From NCBI RefSeq assembly GCF_022758885.1, contig NZ_JALEBH010000001.1, forward strand, positions 2,821,501-2,885,500: a stretch of 64,000 bases of DNA, in the 5' to 3' direction. Origin of the DNA: Sphingobium sp. BYY-5. GTDB lineage: Bacteria > Pseudomonadota > Alphaproteobacteria > Sphingomonadales > Sphingomonadaceae. A model generated the notes under the pieces. The model was not told where the DNA came from. It saw nothing but the letters and a program-made list of their open reading frames with translations, and did no database searches. This document shows positions 1-7,347 of this stretch, one piece after another (the stretch's first letter is position 1; each line of letters starts with the position of its first letter). The translations under genes and the position numbers were made by a program.

Positions 1-335
1 CCCTCGACTTTGAGCAGGATGTCGCCGCCGGGCCGCACGAAGGGCAGTGTCGTATGGGGCTGGCCAACGCCAACGGCCTGCACCACGTCGATGCGCGAGA
101 TGATCGTGCCGAAGTCGTTCGACGCCCAGCGAACGAACGCGAAGACGGCGCCCGGCCGGAAGCTGGCGATGCGCCGTCGCCGGTCGATGATGCGGTCCTG
201 CGCGACGCGCCCGAACCTGATCCAGTGCTCGATCTTCTGCTCGATCCAGGTCAGCTCGACATGGGTGAGACCGTCTGCGGCAAGCGTGCTGAGCGCACCG
301 CCGCCACGCGGTCCGGCGGGCCAGTTGTCGCTCAT
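1..335 (-). CDS. DUF2840 family protein, C-terminus cut by the window edge
   Basis: Reading leftward from an ATG at 335, about 111 residues are visible before the window ends. They contain THVELTWIEQKIEHWIRFGR, then RRRRIASFRPGAVF and FVRWASNDFGT, the conserved core of DUF2840. This family is found almost only in conjugative elements and plasmids of alphaproteobacteria, usually just before a TraF-type signal peptidase and a relaxase gene. Its biochemical role is unknown. It follows repA in the same direction. A ParA gene often found between the two is not present here. The start codon is the first ATG of the conserved reading frame. Confidence 0.85.
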   Translation of the reverse strand, partial: MSDNWPAGPRGGGALSTLAADGLTHVELTWIEQKIEHWIRFGRVAQDRIIDRRRRIASFRPGAVFAFVRWASNDFGTIISRIDVVQAVGVGQPHTTLPFVRPGGDILLKVE

Positions 336-419
336 CGGTTGTCTCCAGGATGATGGCGGAGGCCTGGCTGGCCGCGCGCGCTCGCGGCCGCGCTGTCCAC
401 AGCGGCGCGTGGCGTTAGC

Positions 420-438
420 AAGAATCCGAAGGATTCTT
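420..438 (-). terminator. Perfect 8-bp hairpin in the repA-DUF2840 gap
   Basis: AAGAATCC and GGATTCTT flank a three-base loop. Read on the minus strand the loop region is CCTTCGG, close to a UUCG tetraloop. A T-run follows only on the plus-strand side, so it may be a weak terminator, a processing site or a protein-binding site. Confidence 0.35.
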
Positions 439-487
439 TTCTATTAGCACTGTTAGAAGGGGGTCGATTTCGCGAGGATTTCTGCGG

Positions 488-568
488 GTTTGCGGAAGCC
501 GAGCGTTCCCGAAAGCCCGAGTCTCGCGTTCCCGGAAGTCCGAATCCGGCTGTTCCCGATAGTCCGAA
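488..568 (-). repeat. Iteron-like direct repeats beside repA (candidate origin)
   Basis: Three 17-bp copies of GTTCCCGNNAGYCCGAR start at 505, 528 and 552, a spacing of 23-24 bp or about two helical turns. A degenerate fourth copy lies at 488-503. They end 3 bp before the repA stop codon, in the gap between repA and the DUF2840 gene. Short direct repeats with helical phasing next to a replication initiator gene are typical of iterons bound by Rep proteins. A role as origin or as an autoregulatory site is inferred. Confidence 0.6.
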
Positions 569-570
569 CC

Positions 571-1464
571 TCATGGCCAGTTTTCCACAGGCTTGAGGCC
601 GACGCGGCGCATGGCGGCGTCGATCGGATCGACGGGGACGGGCGTGAAGTTCAGCCGATCGCGGCCCAGCGCATGTTTGAGCGAGAGGACGTAGCCGGGG
701 AGCGGTTGGCGCGCGACGATGGCGCGCAGCTCGAAGGCGAACCGGCGGAGCGGCGAGAGCACGCCCGACTTCAGGTAGAGGTGCGGAACGTCGAAGCTCC
801 AGCCGCCTTGCTGCCGGCCACCATGTTTGCGCACGATGCGGTAGAGCCAGCGTTCGAGGCCGCCGGCGAGATCGAAATAGGCGCGGTCGATCGTCAGCAC
901 GAGCGCGCGGCCCAGCACGCCGGCATAGAACCAGTCGGGCAGGATCAGCTCGATGCCGAGCGCCCGGCCGTTGCCGTCCGCCAGCTCGCGCCATTCGTTG
1001 ATCCAGGAGAAGCGATGGCGGCGGCGCTGATGCTCCTGCCGGATCGAGGTGGCGACGGTGGTGGATTGCAGCCGGTCGAGCGCGGCCTTCAACCGCTCGT
1101 AGCTCGCCTTGCCGGTGCCGCGCCGGGTGAACGCCAATATTTCGTGCGGCGTCGTCACCATCAGGCGCGAGGTCGGCCGCCCCGCGTCGCGCGCCTCGAT
1201 GAGCTGGCTCGCCGCCCAGATCAGCACATCGGCGTCCCAAATAGTCGCCATCCCGTGTTCGGGAACGGCCTCGACGGATATCGAGGTCGCGCCCATGCGG
1301 AACTCGATCGGCGCGATGCGCCTAGCCTTGGCGAGGCTGAAGAACGGCCAGGCCATCAAGTCCTGCGCGTCGCGGGCAGCGAGGTCGCCGGGAACCGAAC
1401 GGAACAGCTCAAGCTGCGTGCGTTCGGTACTGGACCGGCCGGAATGGGAGCGTGCGCCGGGCAT
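571..1464 (-). CDS. repA: Replication initiator RepA (RPA family)
   Basis: A 297-residue protein. The conserved stretch begins near residue 12 with RTQLELFRSVPGDLAARDAQ, then MAWPFFSLAKARR, DVLIWAASQLIEA and FTRRGTGKASYERLKAALDR, as in the replication initiator A family of alphaproteobacterial plasmids and ICEs. The ATG at 1464 lies 7 bp after the stop of the HTH gene and excludes an arginine/serine-rich upstream stretch that is a shadow of that gene. In integrative elements such proteins may allow transient replication after excision. Iteron-like repeats lie directly downstream. Confidence 0.87.
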   Translation of the reverse strand: MPGARSHSGRSSTERTQLELFRSVPGDLAARDAQDLMAWPFFSLAKARRIAPIEFRMGATSISVEAVPEHGMATIWDADVLIWAASQLIEARDAGRPTSRLMVTTPHEILAFTRRGTGKASYERLKAALDRLQSTTVATSIRQEHQRRRHRFSWINEWRELADGNGRALGIELILPDWFYAGVLGRALVLTIDRAYFDLAGGLERWLYRIVRKHGGRQQGGWSFDVPHLYLKSGVLSPLRRFAFELRAIVARQPLPGYVLSLKHALGRDRLNFTPVPVDPIDAAMRRVGLKPVENWP

Positions 1465-1471
1465 GGGGCCG

Positions 1472-1738
1472 TCAGCGCCGCACGCAGTCGGTGGGCAGAC
1501 GCTTGGCGGGATGGACCATGCCGTTGCCGGGATCGGAGGTCGAGCGGCGGGTGCCGAGCGTCGCCCAGGCATCGAGGTCGTCGATCGCATAGACGATGCG
1601 GCCGCCGAGCCTGCGGAACACCGGCCCGGTGCCGTAGCAGCGATGCTTTTCCAGCGTCCGGGCCGACAGTCCCAAGTGAATCGCCGCGTCCGGCGTCTTG
1701 AGATAGCGTGGGGTTGCGGCGGTGACAGGCTTGGCCAT
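1472..1738 (-). CDS. Small helix-turn-helix protein, RdfS/excisionase-like candidate
   Basis: An 88-residue protein with an AlpA/MerR-type helix-turn-helix: YLKTPDAAIHLGLSARTLEKH (residues 12-32), then FRRLGGRIVYAIDDLDAW. The ATG at 1738 is preceded by AGGAGG at good spacing. It lies between the DUF2285 activator and repA in the same direction. In the ICEMlSym R7A family, a small protein of this kind (RdfS) is the recombination directionality factor and is switched on by a DUF2285 activator. Assigning that role here is inference from position and fold. A second Xis-like gene lies next to the integrase at 20,565. Confidence 0.75.
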   Translation of the reverse strand: MAKPVTAATPRYLKTPDAAIHLGLSARTLEKHRCYGTGPVFRRLGGRIVYAIDDLDAWATLGTRRSTSDPGNGMVHPAKRLPTDCVRR

Positions 1739-1857
1739 GATGATCCTCCTGATGATGGCCGGCCCCGAAATCGTGGGACCGGCGGACAGGAGGCCATGGT
1801 GGCGGAATGGCCCGGGCGCGGAGAAGGGACACCGCCGAAGGTGCGAGAAATGTCCCC

Positions 1858-2640
1858 TCAGCCGCCGCGCAACAGGCGGACGTAGCCGCCGTCCCTGAGT
1901 TCGAGCGCCTCGGTGATCCATCGGCCGATGCGCTTGCGCTCGCGGCATTCGACCCATTCGGCCGCGCTGTAGCCTGTGACGCCGCCGTCGATCAGCGCTG
2001 CCGCCAGCTCCTTGCGGCTGGCGCCGGCCTCACGACCGTCGAGCACCCGCAGAAGCGTGAGGAGGTGTTGGAGCCGGAACGGAGGCGGTCGCAGAGCCGG
2101 TGGCCCGGTCGCGATACCGAGCAGGCGGCGGCGCAGGCGCTCGGCGGAGGCAAGCCTTGCAATGAGATCGGCTCCGATCGGCAGCATCATGGCCAACGGC
2201 TTGTCGAGCGAACCCGACACCCAGACATGCGCGTCACCGTCGGGGTCGGCGAGAATGAAATGGAGCAAACCACCGAGCGTCATGCGCGCACGCACGGCCC
2301 CCAGCATCTTGAGATCGAGGCGCTGGGCCGTGCCGAGATCGGCCGGAGCGGGCGCGAGGATGACGCTGGCCGGCGAGAGGTCGGGCCGGGCTACCGCGAG
2401 CTTCGGGTCATAGGCCGAAGGCGGAGCGGCGTGGAAGCTGATGCCCCAGCGGCGAACCAGAGCGGCGGTGGCTTCGTCGGCGGAGACGGCGCCGCGTTTC
2501 ACGCGGGCGAGGGCACGGGCGTAGTCGGCCCTGTAGCGCAGATTGCGGCTGACATAGCCGAGGGCGATGTCCGCATACTGCAGCGCGTCGCTCCCGGCGT
2601 TTTTTTCCGGGGGCGCGCGCCAATCCCTCTCAGGCGGCAT
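1858..2640 (-). CDS. DUF6499/DUF2285 transcriptional activator (FseA-like)
   Basis: A 260-residue protein. The N-terminal 60 residues carry the DUF6499 pattern (RDW near the start, then IALGYVSRNLRYRADYARAL). The C-terminal half has the DUF2285 pattern (residues about 130-260, ending TGYSAAEWVECRERKRIGRW). In the R7A symbiosis island the same two domains make FseA, which activates excision genes; there they are on separate frames joined by frameshifting, whereas here they are one continuous frame. The ATG at 2640 has GGGAGG just upstream. The HTH/repA genes follow 119 bp downstream. Confidence 0.82.
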   Translation of the reverse strand: MPPERDWRAPPEKNAGSDALQYADIALGYVSRNLRYRADYARALARVKRGAVSADEATAALVRRWGISFHAAPPSAYDPKLAVARPDLSPASVILAPAPADLGTAQRLDLKMLGAVRARMTLGGLLHFILADPDGDAHVWVSGSLDKPLAMMLPIGADLIARLASAERLRRRLLGIATGPPALRPPPFRLQHLLTLLRVLDGREAGASRKELAAALIDGGVTGYSAAEWVECRERKRIGRWITEALELRDGGYVRLLRGG

Positions 2641-2796
2641 GTGCCCTCCCAAGCATGACCTTGTGCGAAGTGCATCGGAGATGTTTGCGGTTGGGCGGTT
2701 GGGAGGAAGTCCTGCTCGCCGGGCGGCCGCATAGCGGAATTGAGCCAGCGTGCCGGCGGGATTCTCCCGTAGTTGCGGCGCGGCAGAATTTAGGAC

Positions 2797-3060
2797 TTAA
2801 GACTTCGGCGGATGCAGATAATGGCGGTATCCGGCCTCGGACATCCAGCGGGCGCGGGCCAGATGCGTCTCGTAGACGAGCCGGGCTCGCTCCGGCTCGG
2901 CCGCTGGGTCAATGCCGAAAATGATCCGAACGGCCTCGCACCAGTTCGCCTTTTCCGCCGCCGCATCGAGCAGCCGCCAATAGGTCTGGTGGTGGCGTTC
3001 GTCATATTCGGTGACGTGCGGCACGTCCGGAGCGCGATCCTCGAAGGAGGCTTCTGTCAT
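2797..3060 (-). CDS. Short DUF2285 protein, QseM-like antiactivator candidate
   Basis: An 87-residue protein with the pattern VTEYDERHHQTYWRLLDAAA, then WCEAVRIIFGIDPAAEPERA and HLARARWMSEAGYRHYL. This is a short DUF2285-type protein common upstream of the larger DUF2285 activator in alphaproteobacterial ICEs. In ICEMlSym the equivalent protein QseM binds FseA and keeps excision off. That function is inferred here. A GAGAGGGGA ribosome site precedes the ATG. The larger activator lies 156 bp downstream on the same strand. Confidence 0.75.
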   Translation of the reverse strand: MTEASFEDRAPDVPHVTEYDERHHQTYWRLLDAAAEKANWCEAVRIIFGIDPAAEPERARLVYETHLARARWMSEAGYRHYLHPPKS

Positions 3061-3199
3061 AGCCTCGGTCCCCTCTCAGCCATTGCCCCCTGCATGTGCT
3101 GATTCACGAAATATACACCATAATGGAGCGAAGTAATGATACCGGCCCGGCTATGACCTGGTGATGACGAGCAGATAATTGGGGCGTCAGGCCGCTCGG

Positions 3200-3451
3200 C
3201 TATTTCGCCGATCTTGCCGGCGCGCCGCCCACCAGCAATACGCCCTCGCCGCGATCCGAATTGAGAAAGACGATGCCCGCCCCCTCCAGCACCTTCACCA
3301 CCTGGTGACGCGTGTCCTCGCGCACGGGCAGATCGTTCTCCGATTCCAGGCGCTTGAGCGCGGTCAACGCGACAAGGGCCTCGTCGGCAAGCATCTCCTG
3401 TGTCCAACCGAGAAGCGCACGAGCGGCCCGCACCTGGCGGGAAGTGATCAT
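3200..3451 (-). CDS. Small XRE-family regulator
   Basis: An 83-residue protein that is almost entirely one Cro/CI-type helix-turn-helix domain: RQVRAARALLGWTQEMLADE, then ALTALKRLESEN and a short C-terminus (VVKVLEGAGIVFLNSDRGEG). Such proteins act as element maintenance repressors, like QseC in R7A. The start is the ATG at 3451. A perfect 17-bp palindrome containing TATAAT lies 42 bp upstream, suggesting autoregulation. It is in line with, not divergent from, the DUF2285 genes, which differs from the R7A arrangement as I remember it. Confidence 0.85.
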   Translation of the reverse strand: MITSRQVRAARALLGWTQEMLADEALVALTALKRLESENDLPVREDTRHQVVKVLEGAGIVFLNSDRGEGVLLVGGAPARSAK

Positions 3452-3492
3452 GCAAGATCACGTCTACAACCCGAGCGCTGCACGCCATGAAA

Positions 3493-3509
3493 ACGACTAT
3501 TATAGTCGT
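3493..3509 (-). promoter_or_regulatory. Palindromic operator overlapping a -10 box for the XRE gene
   Basis: ACGACTAT-T-ATAGTCGT is a perfect 8+1+8 palindrome. On the minus strand its centre reads TATAAT, a consensus -10, placing transcription start about 40 bp before the XRE start codon. This is the classic layout for a self-repressing XRE regulator. No good -35 is visible. Confidence 0.6.
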
Positions 3510-3654
3510 CTTTGGCTTTTGGGAATATAGAAATGCGAGCCGGGCGAACGCCCGGCGAGCTCGTCCGCCAGCGGTCGGGCGGACCTTTGGACCGCGCGCT
3601 CGCCGCCGATCCCGGTGACGGGTCGGCGGCGTGATGCAGTCTGAACGAGGCAAA

Positions 3655-3684
3655 GCCGCAGGGCGGGAAGTCCGGCCCTGCGGC
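3655..3684 (-). terminator. Hairpin downstream of the DUF932 gene
   Basis: GCCGCAGGGC and GCCCTGCGGC (10-bp arms, 10-base loop) lie 8 bp after the DUF932 stop codon. On the minus strand a short T-run (TTTGCC) follows, as expected for an intrinsic terminator. Confidence 0.55.
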
Positions 3685-3691
3685 GGCTGTG

Positions 3692-4534
3692 TCAACCCGC
3701 TTTGAGACGCTGCATCCCCTCGGCCAGCGTCCAGAGCGCGCGGTTGAGCGTCACATTCTGGTCGATGCCGTTGATGGCGCGGGTCTGGCTGCGGCGGATA
3801 CGGCCCTCGGCATTGCGCTTGCGGCCCTGCAGTCCGCCCCGAATGACGTTCTCCTGAATGACGTTGAACGTGCGCCACAGGCTGTTGCCGATATCCTCGC
3901 GGCGGCGTGGCTCGATAATCTGCTCGGGGCGAACCGGGCTTTCGTCCTCGCCATAGCGGGCAACCAAGCTAACCTCGCCCAGCAACCGCCGTTCATCCTC
4001 GGAAAGCTGCATCGCCTTCATGCCCTCGCTGGCGTCGATCAAGCGCGGGAAGTCCTCGGCGACGGTGTAAACGCCCTCGATGATGTCGTGCTGGATATTG
4101 CCCTTGTGCGGCACCCGGACTTCCTCGAACCGCTCGCCTGCGATCATGCTGTTGGTGCAGACAAAGCGCAGCATTCCGGCAAATAACTGGAACGCAGATG
4201 TGCCATCATGGCTGTTGACGATGATGACTTCGGCGGCCTCGGGCTTGCCGATGCCGCCATCCCGGCGCAGGCGCAGCATGTGCTTGGCATGGCCGTGGCG
4301 GCTGCCGTCGCGGGGGACGGACTGCACGGCGAAGAACGGGAACCATCCTTCCCGACGCAGCCCCTCCACAATGTCGATGGTGGGGACATAGACGTAACGC
4401 TCGGAACGGCTGTCGTGCGCCTCGCGGGCGAAGATGGACGGGACGTGCCGATACAGCGCCTCATTGTCGAGCGCTTCGCGCCCGATGATCTGATGGCTGT
4501 TGCGGCCGAACCGGGTGGCGAGTTGGTGATACAT
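3692..4534 (-). CDS. DUF932 domain protein of the element backbone
   Basis: A 280-residue protein matching DUF932: SERYVYVPTIDIVEGLRREG near residues 43-62, HMLRLRR, VIIVNSHDGTSAFQL, GMLRFVCTN and HKGNIQHDIIEGVY. Proteins of this family are frequent in plasmids, phages and ICEs and often sit beside ParB-like and DUF736 genes, as here. Their function is not established. The ATG at 4534 has AAAGGAA upstream. A 276-bp GC-rich leader separates it from the divergent gene at 4811. Confidence 0.87.
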   Translation of the reverse strand: MYHQLATRFGRNSHQIIGREALDNEALYRHVPSIFAREAHDSRSERYVYVPTIDIVEGLRREGWFPFFAVQSVPRDGSRHGHAKHMLRLRRDGGIGKPEAAEVIIVNSHDGTSAFQLFAGMLRFVCTNSMIAGERFEEVRVPHKGNIQHDIIEGVYTVAEDFPRLIDASEGMKAMQLSEDERRLLGEVSLVARYGEDESPVRPEQIIEPRRREDIGNSLWRTFNVIQENVIRGGLQGRKRNAEGRIRRSQTRAINGIDQNVTLNRALWTLAEGMQRLKAG

Positions 4535-4810
4535 GGTCGTTCCTTTCGGTGCTGGGGTTCAGCGCAGCGCTGCTGCCGCGCCTGAACTCCTGCCCGTCGG
4601 CGAGACCGGGGGTGCAAACAGAGGGGCGGCTTCGCGGGGAACCGGCTGCACGGAACGCGAAGCGTGGAGGAAGCTGGGCGGAAGCCGATCCGAAGTGCGC
4701 CAGGGGCAGAGCCCCAAGCATCCGCCGCGTCTGCGGCGCACCACAATTCTAGTTCGCCGGCTATCCGGGTTGCGATGGCGCGGAGACGTCGAGGCAGCTA
4801 AGGCCGAACG

Positions 4811-5572
4811 ATGGCGGCCACCGATCTTCTCGACGACGCGCAATTGTTGTTCGAGCGCGCCCAGGCGCACAAGCGCGAGCTTGGCGGTCTCCTCGGCGCC
4901 GGACCTGGCCTGCTGTGGAACATCGGGCGCTCGGCCTCACCCGAGGGCCAGCATCGCGCCGAGTTGCGGATCGACCGCAGTGCGCAGCGTCGAGCCAAGC
5001 CGATCCTGGCCGATGTCGCCAACAATCTCGTCCATGCGCTCGACCATGTCACGGCCGCGGCGCGCAAATCCGCTGGTCTCCCCAACCCGAGGAATCTTTA
5101 TTTCCCGATCGAGCGCGACGACGAGGACTATGCCAAGGCCATTGAAAAGAAGGTCGCGGTTCATCTCGACCAGCCTTGGATCGACATCTTCACTACTGCA
5201 CGCGAGACGCACCGTCCCTATCTTCACTATCTCCAGCTGGTCCGGATTCTTTCGCGGGAGTCGAAACATTGGGAACTGGCCGCTGGGACCGCAGGAGCGC
5301 TCGCCGTTCAATGGTTCCCACCTGGATCGCAGCAGCATCGGATCGTAGAGATGTCGCCGGATCATTTTGCCGCGAACGACAGCTATCTGATCTGGGAAGC
5401 CGCCGAGCCCTTTCCGAACGTCGGGGTCCAGATCCTCACAAACTACCGGATCGCTGGTGAGGACATCGAGGAAGCGTCGCTGGAGTCGGTGCTGTCGACC
5501 AGCTTCACCTTCGTGGCCGGTGTGATCGCCACGAGCCGAGAGTATCTGGCAACCTTTCCTCTCCCAAATTGA
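4811..5572 (+). CDS. Hypothetical protein, helical NLxxALDH type (cargo)
   Basis: A 253-residue soluble protein. Residues about 70-105 read ADVANNLVHALDHVTAAA followed by FPIERDDEDY. This resembles the HNLRSALDHL...FPI signature of a broad family of uncharacterised proteins frequent in bacterial accessory regions, which I would place near HEPN-like helical proteins. I see no catalytic motif. The C-terminal third may be a beta-rich domain. It is a plus-strand cargo gene between backbone genes, divergent from DUF932. Its function is unknown. Confidence 0.7.
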   Translation: MAATDLLDDAQLLFERAQAHKRELGGLLGAGPGLLWNIGRSASPEGQHRAELRIDRSAQRRAKPILADVANNLVHALDHVTAAARKSAGLPNPRNLYFPIERDDEDYAKAIEKKVAVHLDQPWIDIFTTARETHRPYLHYLQLVRILSRESKHWELAAGTAGALAVQWFPPGSQQHRIVEMSPDHFAANDSYLIWEAAEPFPNVGVQILTNYRIAGEDIEEASLESVLSTSFTFVAGVIATSREYLATFPLPN

Positions 5573-5732
5573 CGGCTGCCACGCCAAGGCTGCATGACGG
5601 CCCTGACGATGACAGCACCTTCCGGCACCATGTCGTGCTGCTGACTGCGACACTCCTGCTTCGGCGGTTCGATCGGGGAGCACCGTCGTGACAAGGGGCA
5701 GATCGGACTTGGCGATCCCACGCGGGAAGCTG

Positions 5733-5767
5733 AAAAAAAGGAGCGCCCCGCTCGGTTGAGCGGGGCG
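5733..5767 (-). terminator. Strong intrinsic terminator of the DUF736 gene
   Basis: On the minus strand, CGCCCCGCTC-AACC-GAGCGGGGCG forms a perfect 10-bp stem, then CTCC and seven T residues. It lies 12 bp after the DUF736 stop codon. Confidence 0.85.
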
Positions 5768-5778
5768 TCGTCGGTTGC

Positions 5779-6078
5779 TCAGCGGGACCAGATGAGGGCG
5801 TATTCGCCGGCGGTGTCGGTCCCGGACAGCGTGGCGTAGACCGGAGCCGGGAAGCTCGGATCGTCCAGCTTGACCGAGATGTAGTCGCGGCCTTCACGGC
5901 TGGTCTTCTTCCAGGCGGCACCGATGTCCATATCGGCGGCCCGGATGCGGAAGTCGGGGGACTTCTCGCCTTCCTTCTCGACCGGGCGAAGGATCGCCTT
6001 GGTGCTGAGGGTGAGCGTCTTGATGACGCCGGTGAACTCGCCCTTGGTGTTGGCGGTGAAGGTGCCGATCGTAGTCAT
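5779..6078 (-). CDS. DUF736 family protein
   Basis: A 99-residue protein beginning MTTIGTFTANTKGEFTGVIK and containing ADMDIGAAWKKTSREGRDYI and a closing GEYALIW, the DUF736 signature. The family is a hallmark of alphaproteobacterial conjugative elements and plasmids. The start at 6078 has AGGAG 8 bp upstream and discards about 145 low-complexity residues of open frame. It is monocistronic: a strong terminator follows and a long structured leader precedes it. Function unknown. Confidence 0.92.
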   Translation of the reverse strand: MTTIGTFTANTKGEFTGVIKTLTLSTKAILRPVEKEGEKSPDFRIRAADMDIGAAWKKTSREGRDYISVKLDDPSFPAPVYATLSGTDTAGEYALIWSR

Positions 6079-6419
6079 GTCGTAATCTCCTGCTTGCTCG
6101 GACCGCGCCCATCGCGGCCTCGATGGCGCTTCGTCGGCTGGGGACGATTGACCGCGCACCCGAAGGGCCGCAGCGGAGCGGAGGATGGCGGAGCGGCGCT
6201 TTTTTGCTTCGCGATGCAAAGCCGCAGGCGGCGGAAAAAAGCGCCGCTCCGCCATTGCGGGAAGGCGAGCGGCCTCGGGCAGACCAGCCATTGGAGAGGC
6301 CGTTTGGGCAGCGCTGGACCACGGATAGCAGAAGAGACAGTGCGACCGTCGCGCACACGGCGCGGAACGCCAAAGGTGAGGGATGCCCATCATTCCCACG
6401 AAGATGCTACGCCAGCGCG
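6079..6419. repeat. Long leader with a perfect 21-bp inverted repeat
   Basis: This gene-free stretch between the divergent DUF736 gene and the gene at 6420 holds two perfect 21-bp inverted arms, 6185-6205 and 6235-6255 (start ATGGCGGAGCGGCGC, then six T), with a 29-base loop that has its own GCCGC/GCGGC stem. The T-run lies inside the stem, so this is not a standard terminator. A 15-mer GCACCCGAAGGGCCG at 6156-6170 recurs in the ParB leader at 10,631-10,645. It may be an attenuator or a structured RNA leader for DUF736. Confidence 0.6.
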
Positions 6420-7250
6420 ATGACGAATCACGGCGGCCAGCAGGAAGATCAAGACCCTCGCGAGGGTCTGACGGAGGAGGGATTGCTCTCGCCCCTGATC
6501 GAGGACTGGCGGGCAATCTACATCGAGAATTATGCGCCGTGGTTCGAGCTCGCGCGTGACGTCAACCGCTACGCCACCTGGCTCTTCCAGGAACATCAGG
6601 ACGCCGGCAATGGCGGGCCGGCCAACGCACAGGCTCCGACGGCGGTGCGCATGTACGGGCGGGCGATGAACGCGTTCGCGGCATCTGTCATGTTGGCCGA
6701 GCGCGGCATGGCCATTGAAGCGGCGGGCGCCGTGCGAGCGATCTATGAAGTGGGATTCTGGCTGAGCCTGCTCGCCACCGATCCGCTCAAGGCGCTGGAG
6801 GCGCTAGAGATTGACGAGCACGACAACGCTATCCAGCGGGAGACGCTGCTGCGTGAAGAGCACCCCACGGACACCGCCATGATCGCCGCGTCCCTGAAAC
6901 GTCAGGAGCATCATGTGGCCAAGCTGGCCAAACGGAAGGGCCTCAGCATCAAAAAGATCGCTCGGACCATGCCCAAACGGTCGGGCTATCTCGAATATCG
7001 AGTGGTCAGCGCCTTTTACGGCCATCTGTCCAGCAGCAGCCTCAATGGCCTGAAGAAGAGGAACGGCAAGGGCGGCGTGACCAATATTCTGGGTCCGTTC
7101 GAGACGGAGATCCCCAAGGCGCTCTCCTTCGCACTGGACGCGATGCTTCGTTCCACCCGTTATTTTGAAGTCATGATGAAGGAAGGCCGGCAACCGGATC
7201 GTCTGGAGAAGGCCCACGACATCTTACTGGAACTGCAGGCTGCGGCCTGA
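6420..7250 (+). CDS. DUF5677-like protein (cargo)
   Basis: A 276-residue, mostly helical protein. Residues about 85-130 read MLAERGMAIEAAGAVRAIYE then FWLSLLATDP, and near residue 195 YRVVSAFYGHLSSSS. Both fit DUF5677, which has a conserved YxxLSxxxHxS-like segment and occurs in accessory and defence regions; the fold is probably related to HEPN. The ATG at 6420 removes 99 arginine-rich residues that cross the inverted repeat. It is convergent with the HEPN gene at 7348. Molecular function unknown. Confidence 0.65.
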   Translation: MTNHGGQQEDQDPREGLTEEGLLSPLIEDWRAIYIENYAPWFELARDVNRYATWLFQEHQDAGNGGPANAQAPTAVRMYGRAMNAFAASVMLAERGMAIEAAGAVRAIYEVGFWLSLLATDPLKALEALEIDEHDNAIQRETLLREEHPTDTAMIAASLKRQEHHVAKLAKRKGLSIKKIARTMPKRSGYLEYRVVSAFYGHLSSSSLNGLKKRNGKGGVTNILGPFETEIPKALSFALDAMLRSTRYFEVMMKEGRQPDRLEKAHDILLELQAAA

Positions 7251-7253
7251 TCG

Positions 7254-7286
7254 GCTGAGCACCTGCGCCGCAAGCCGGTGCTCAGC
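7254..7286. terminator. Shared hairpin between convergent cargo genes
   Basis: GCTGAGCACC and GGTGCTCAGC form perfect 10-bp arms around a 13-base loop, starting 3 bp after the stop at 7250 and ahead of the stop of the convergent gene at 7348. There is no T-run. Confidence 0.5.
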
Positions 7287-7347
7287 GGGCCCTTAGCACC
7301 GTCCAGAATGTTGTTGCGCGCGATTCCAGCGCGAGATTGAACGCAAT

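Noticed and set aside
332..1240. 302-codon minus-strand frame overlapping repA
   Set aside because: Arg/Ala/Pro-rich out-of-frame shadow of repA; the repA frame shows the family signature.
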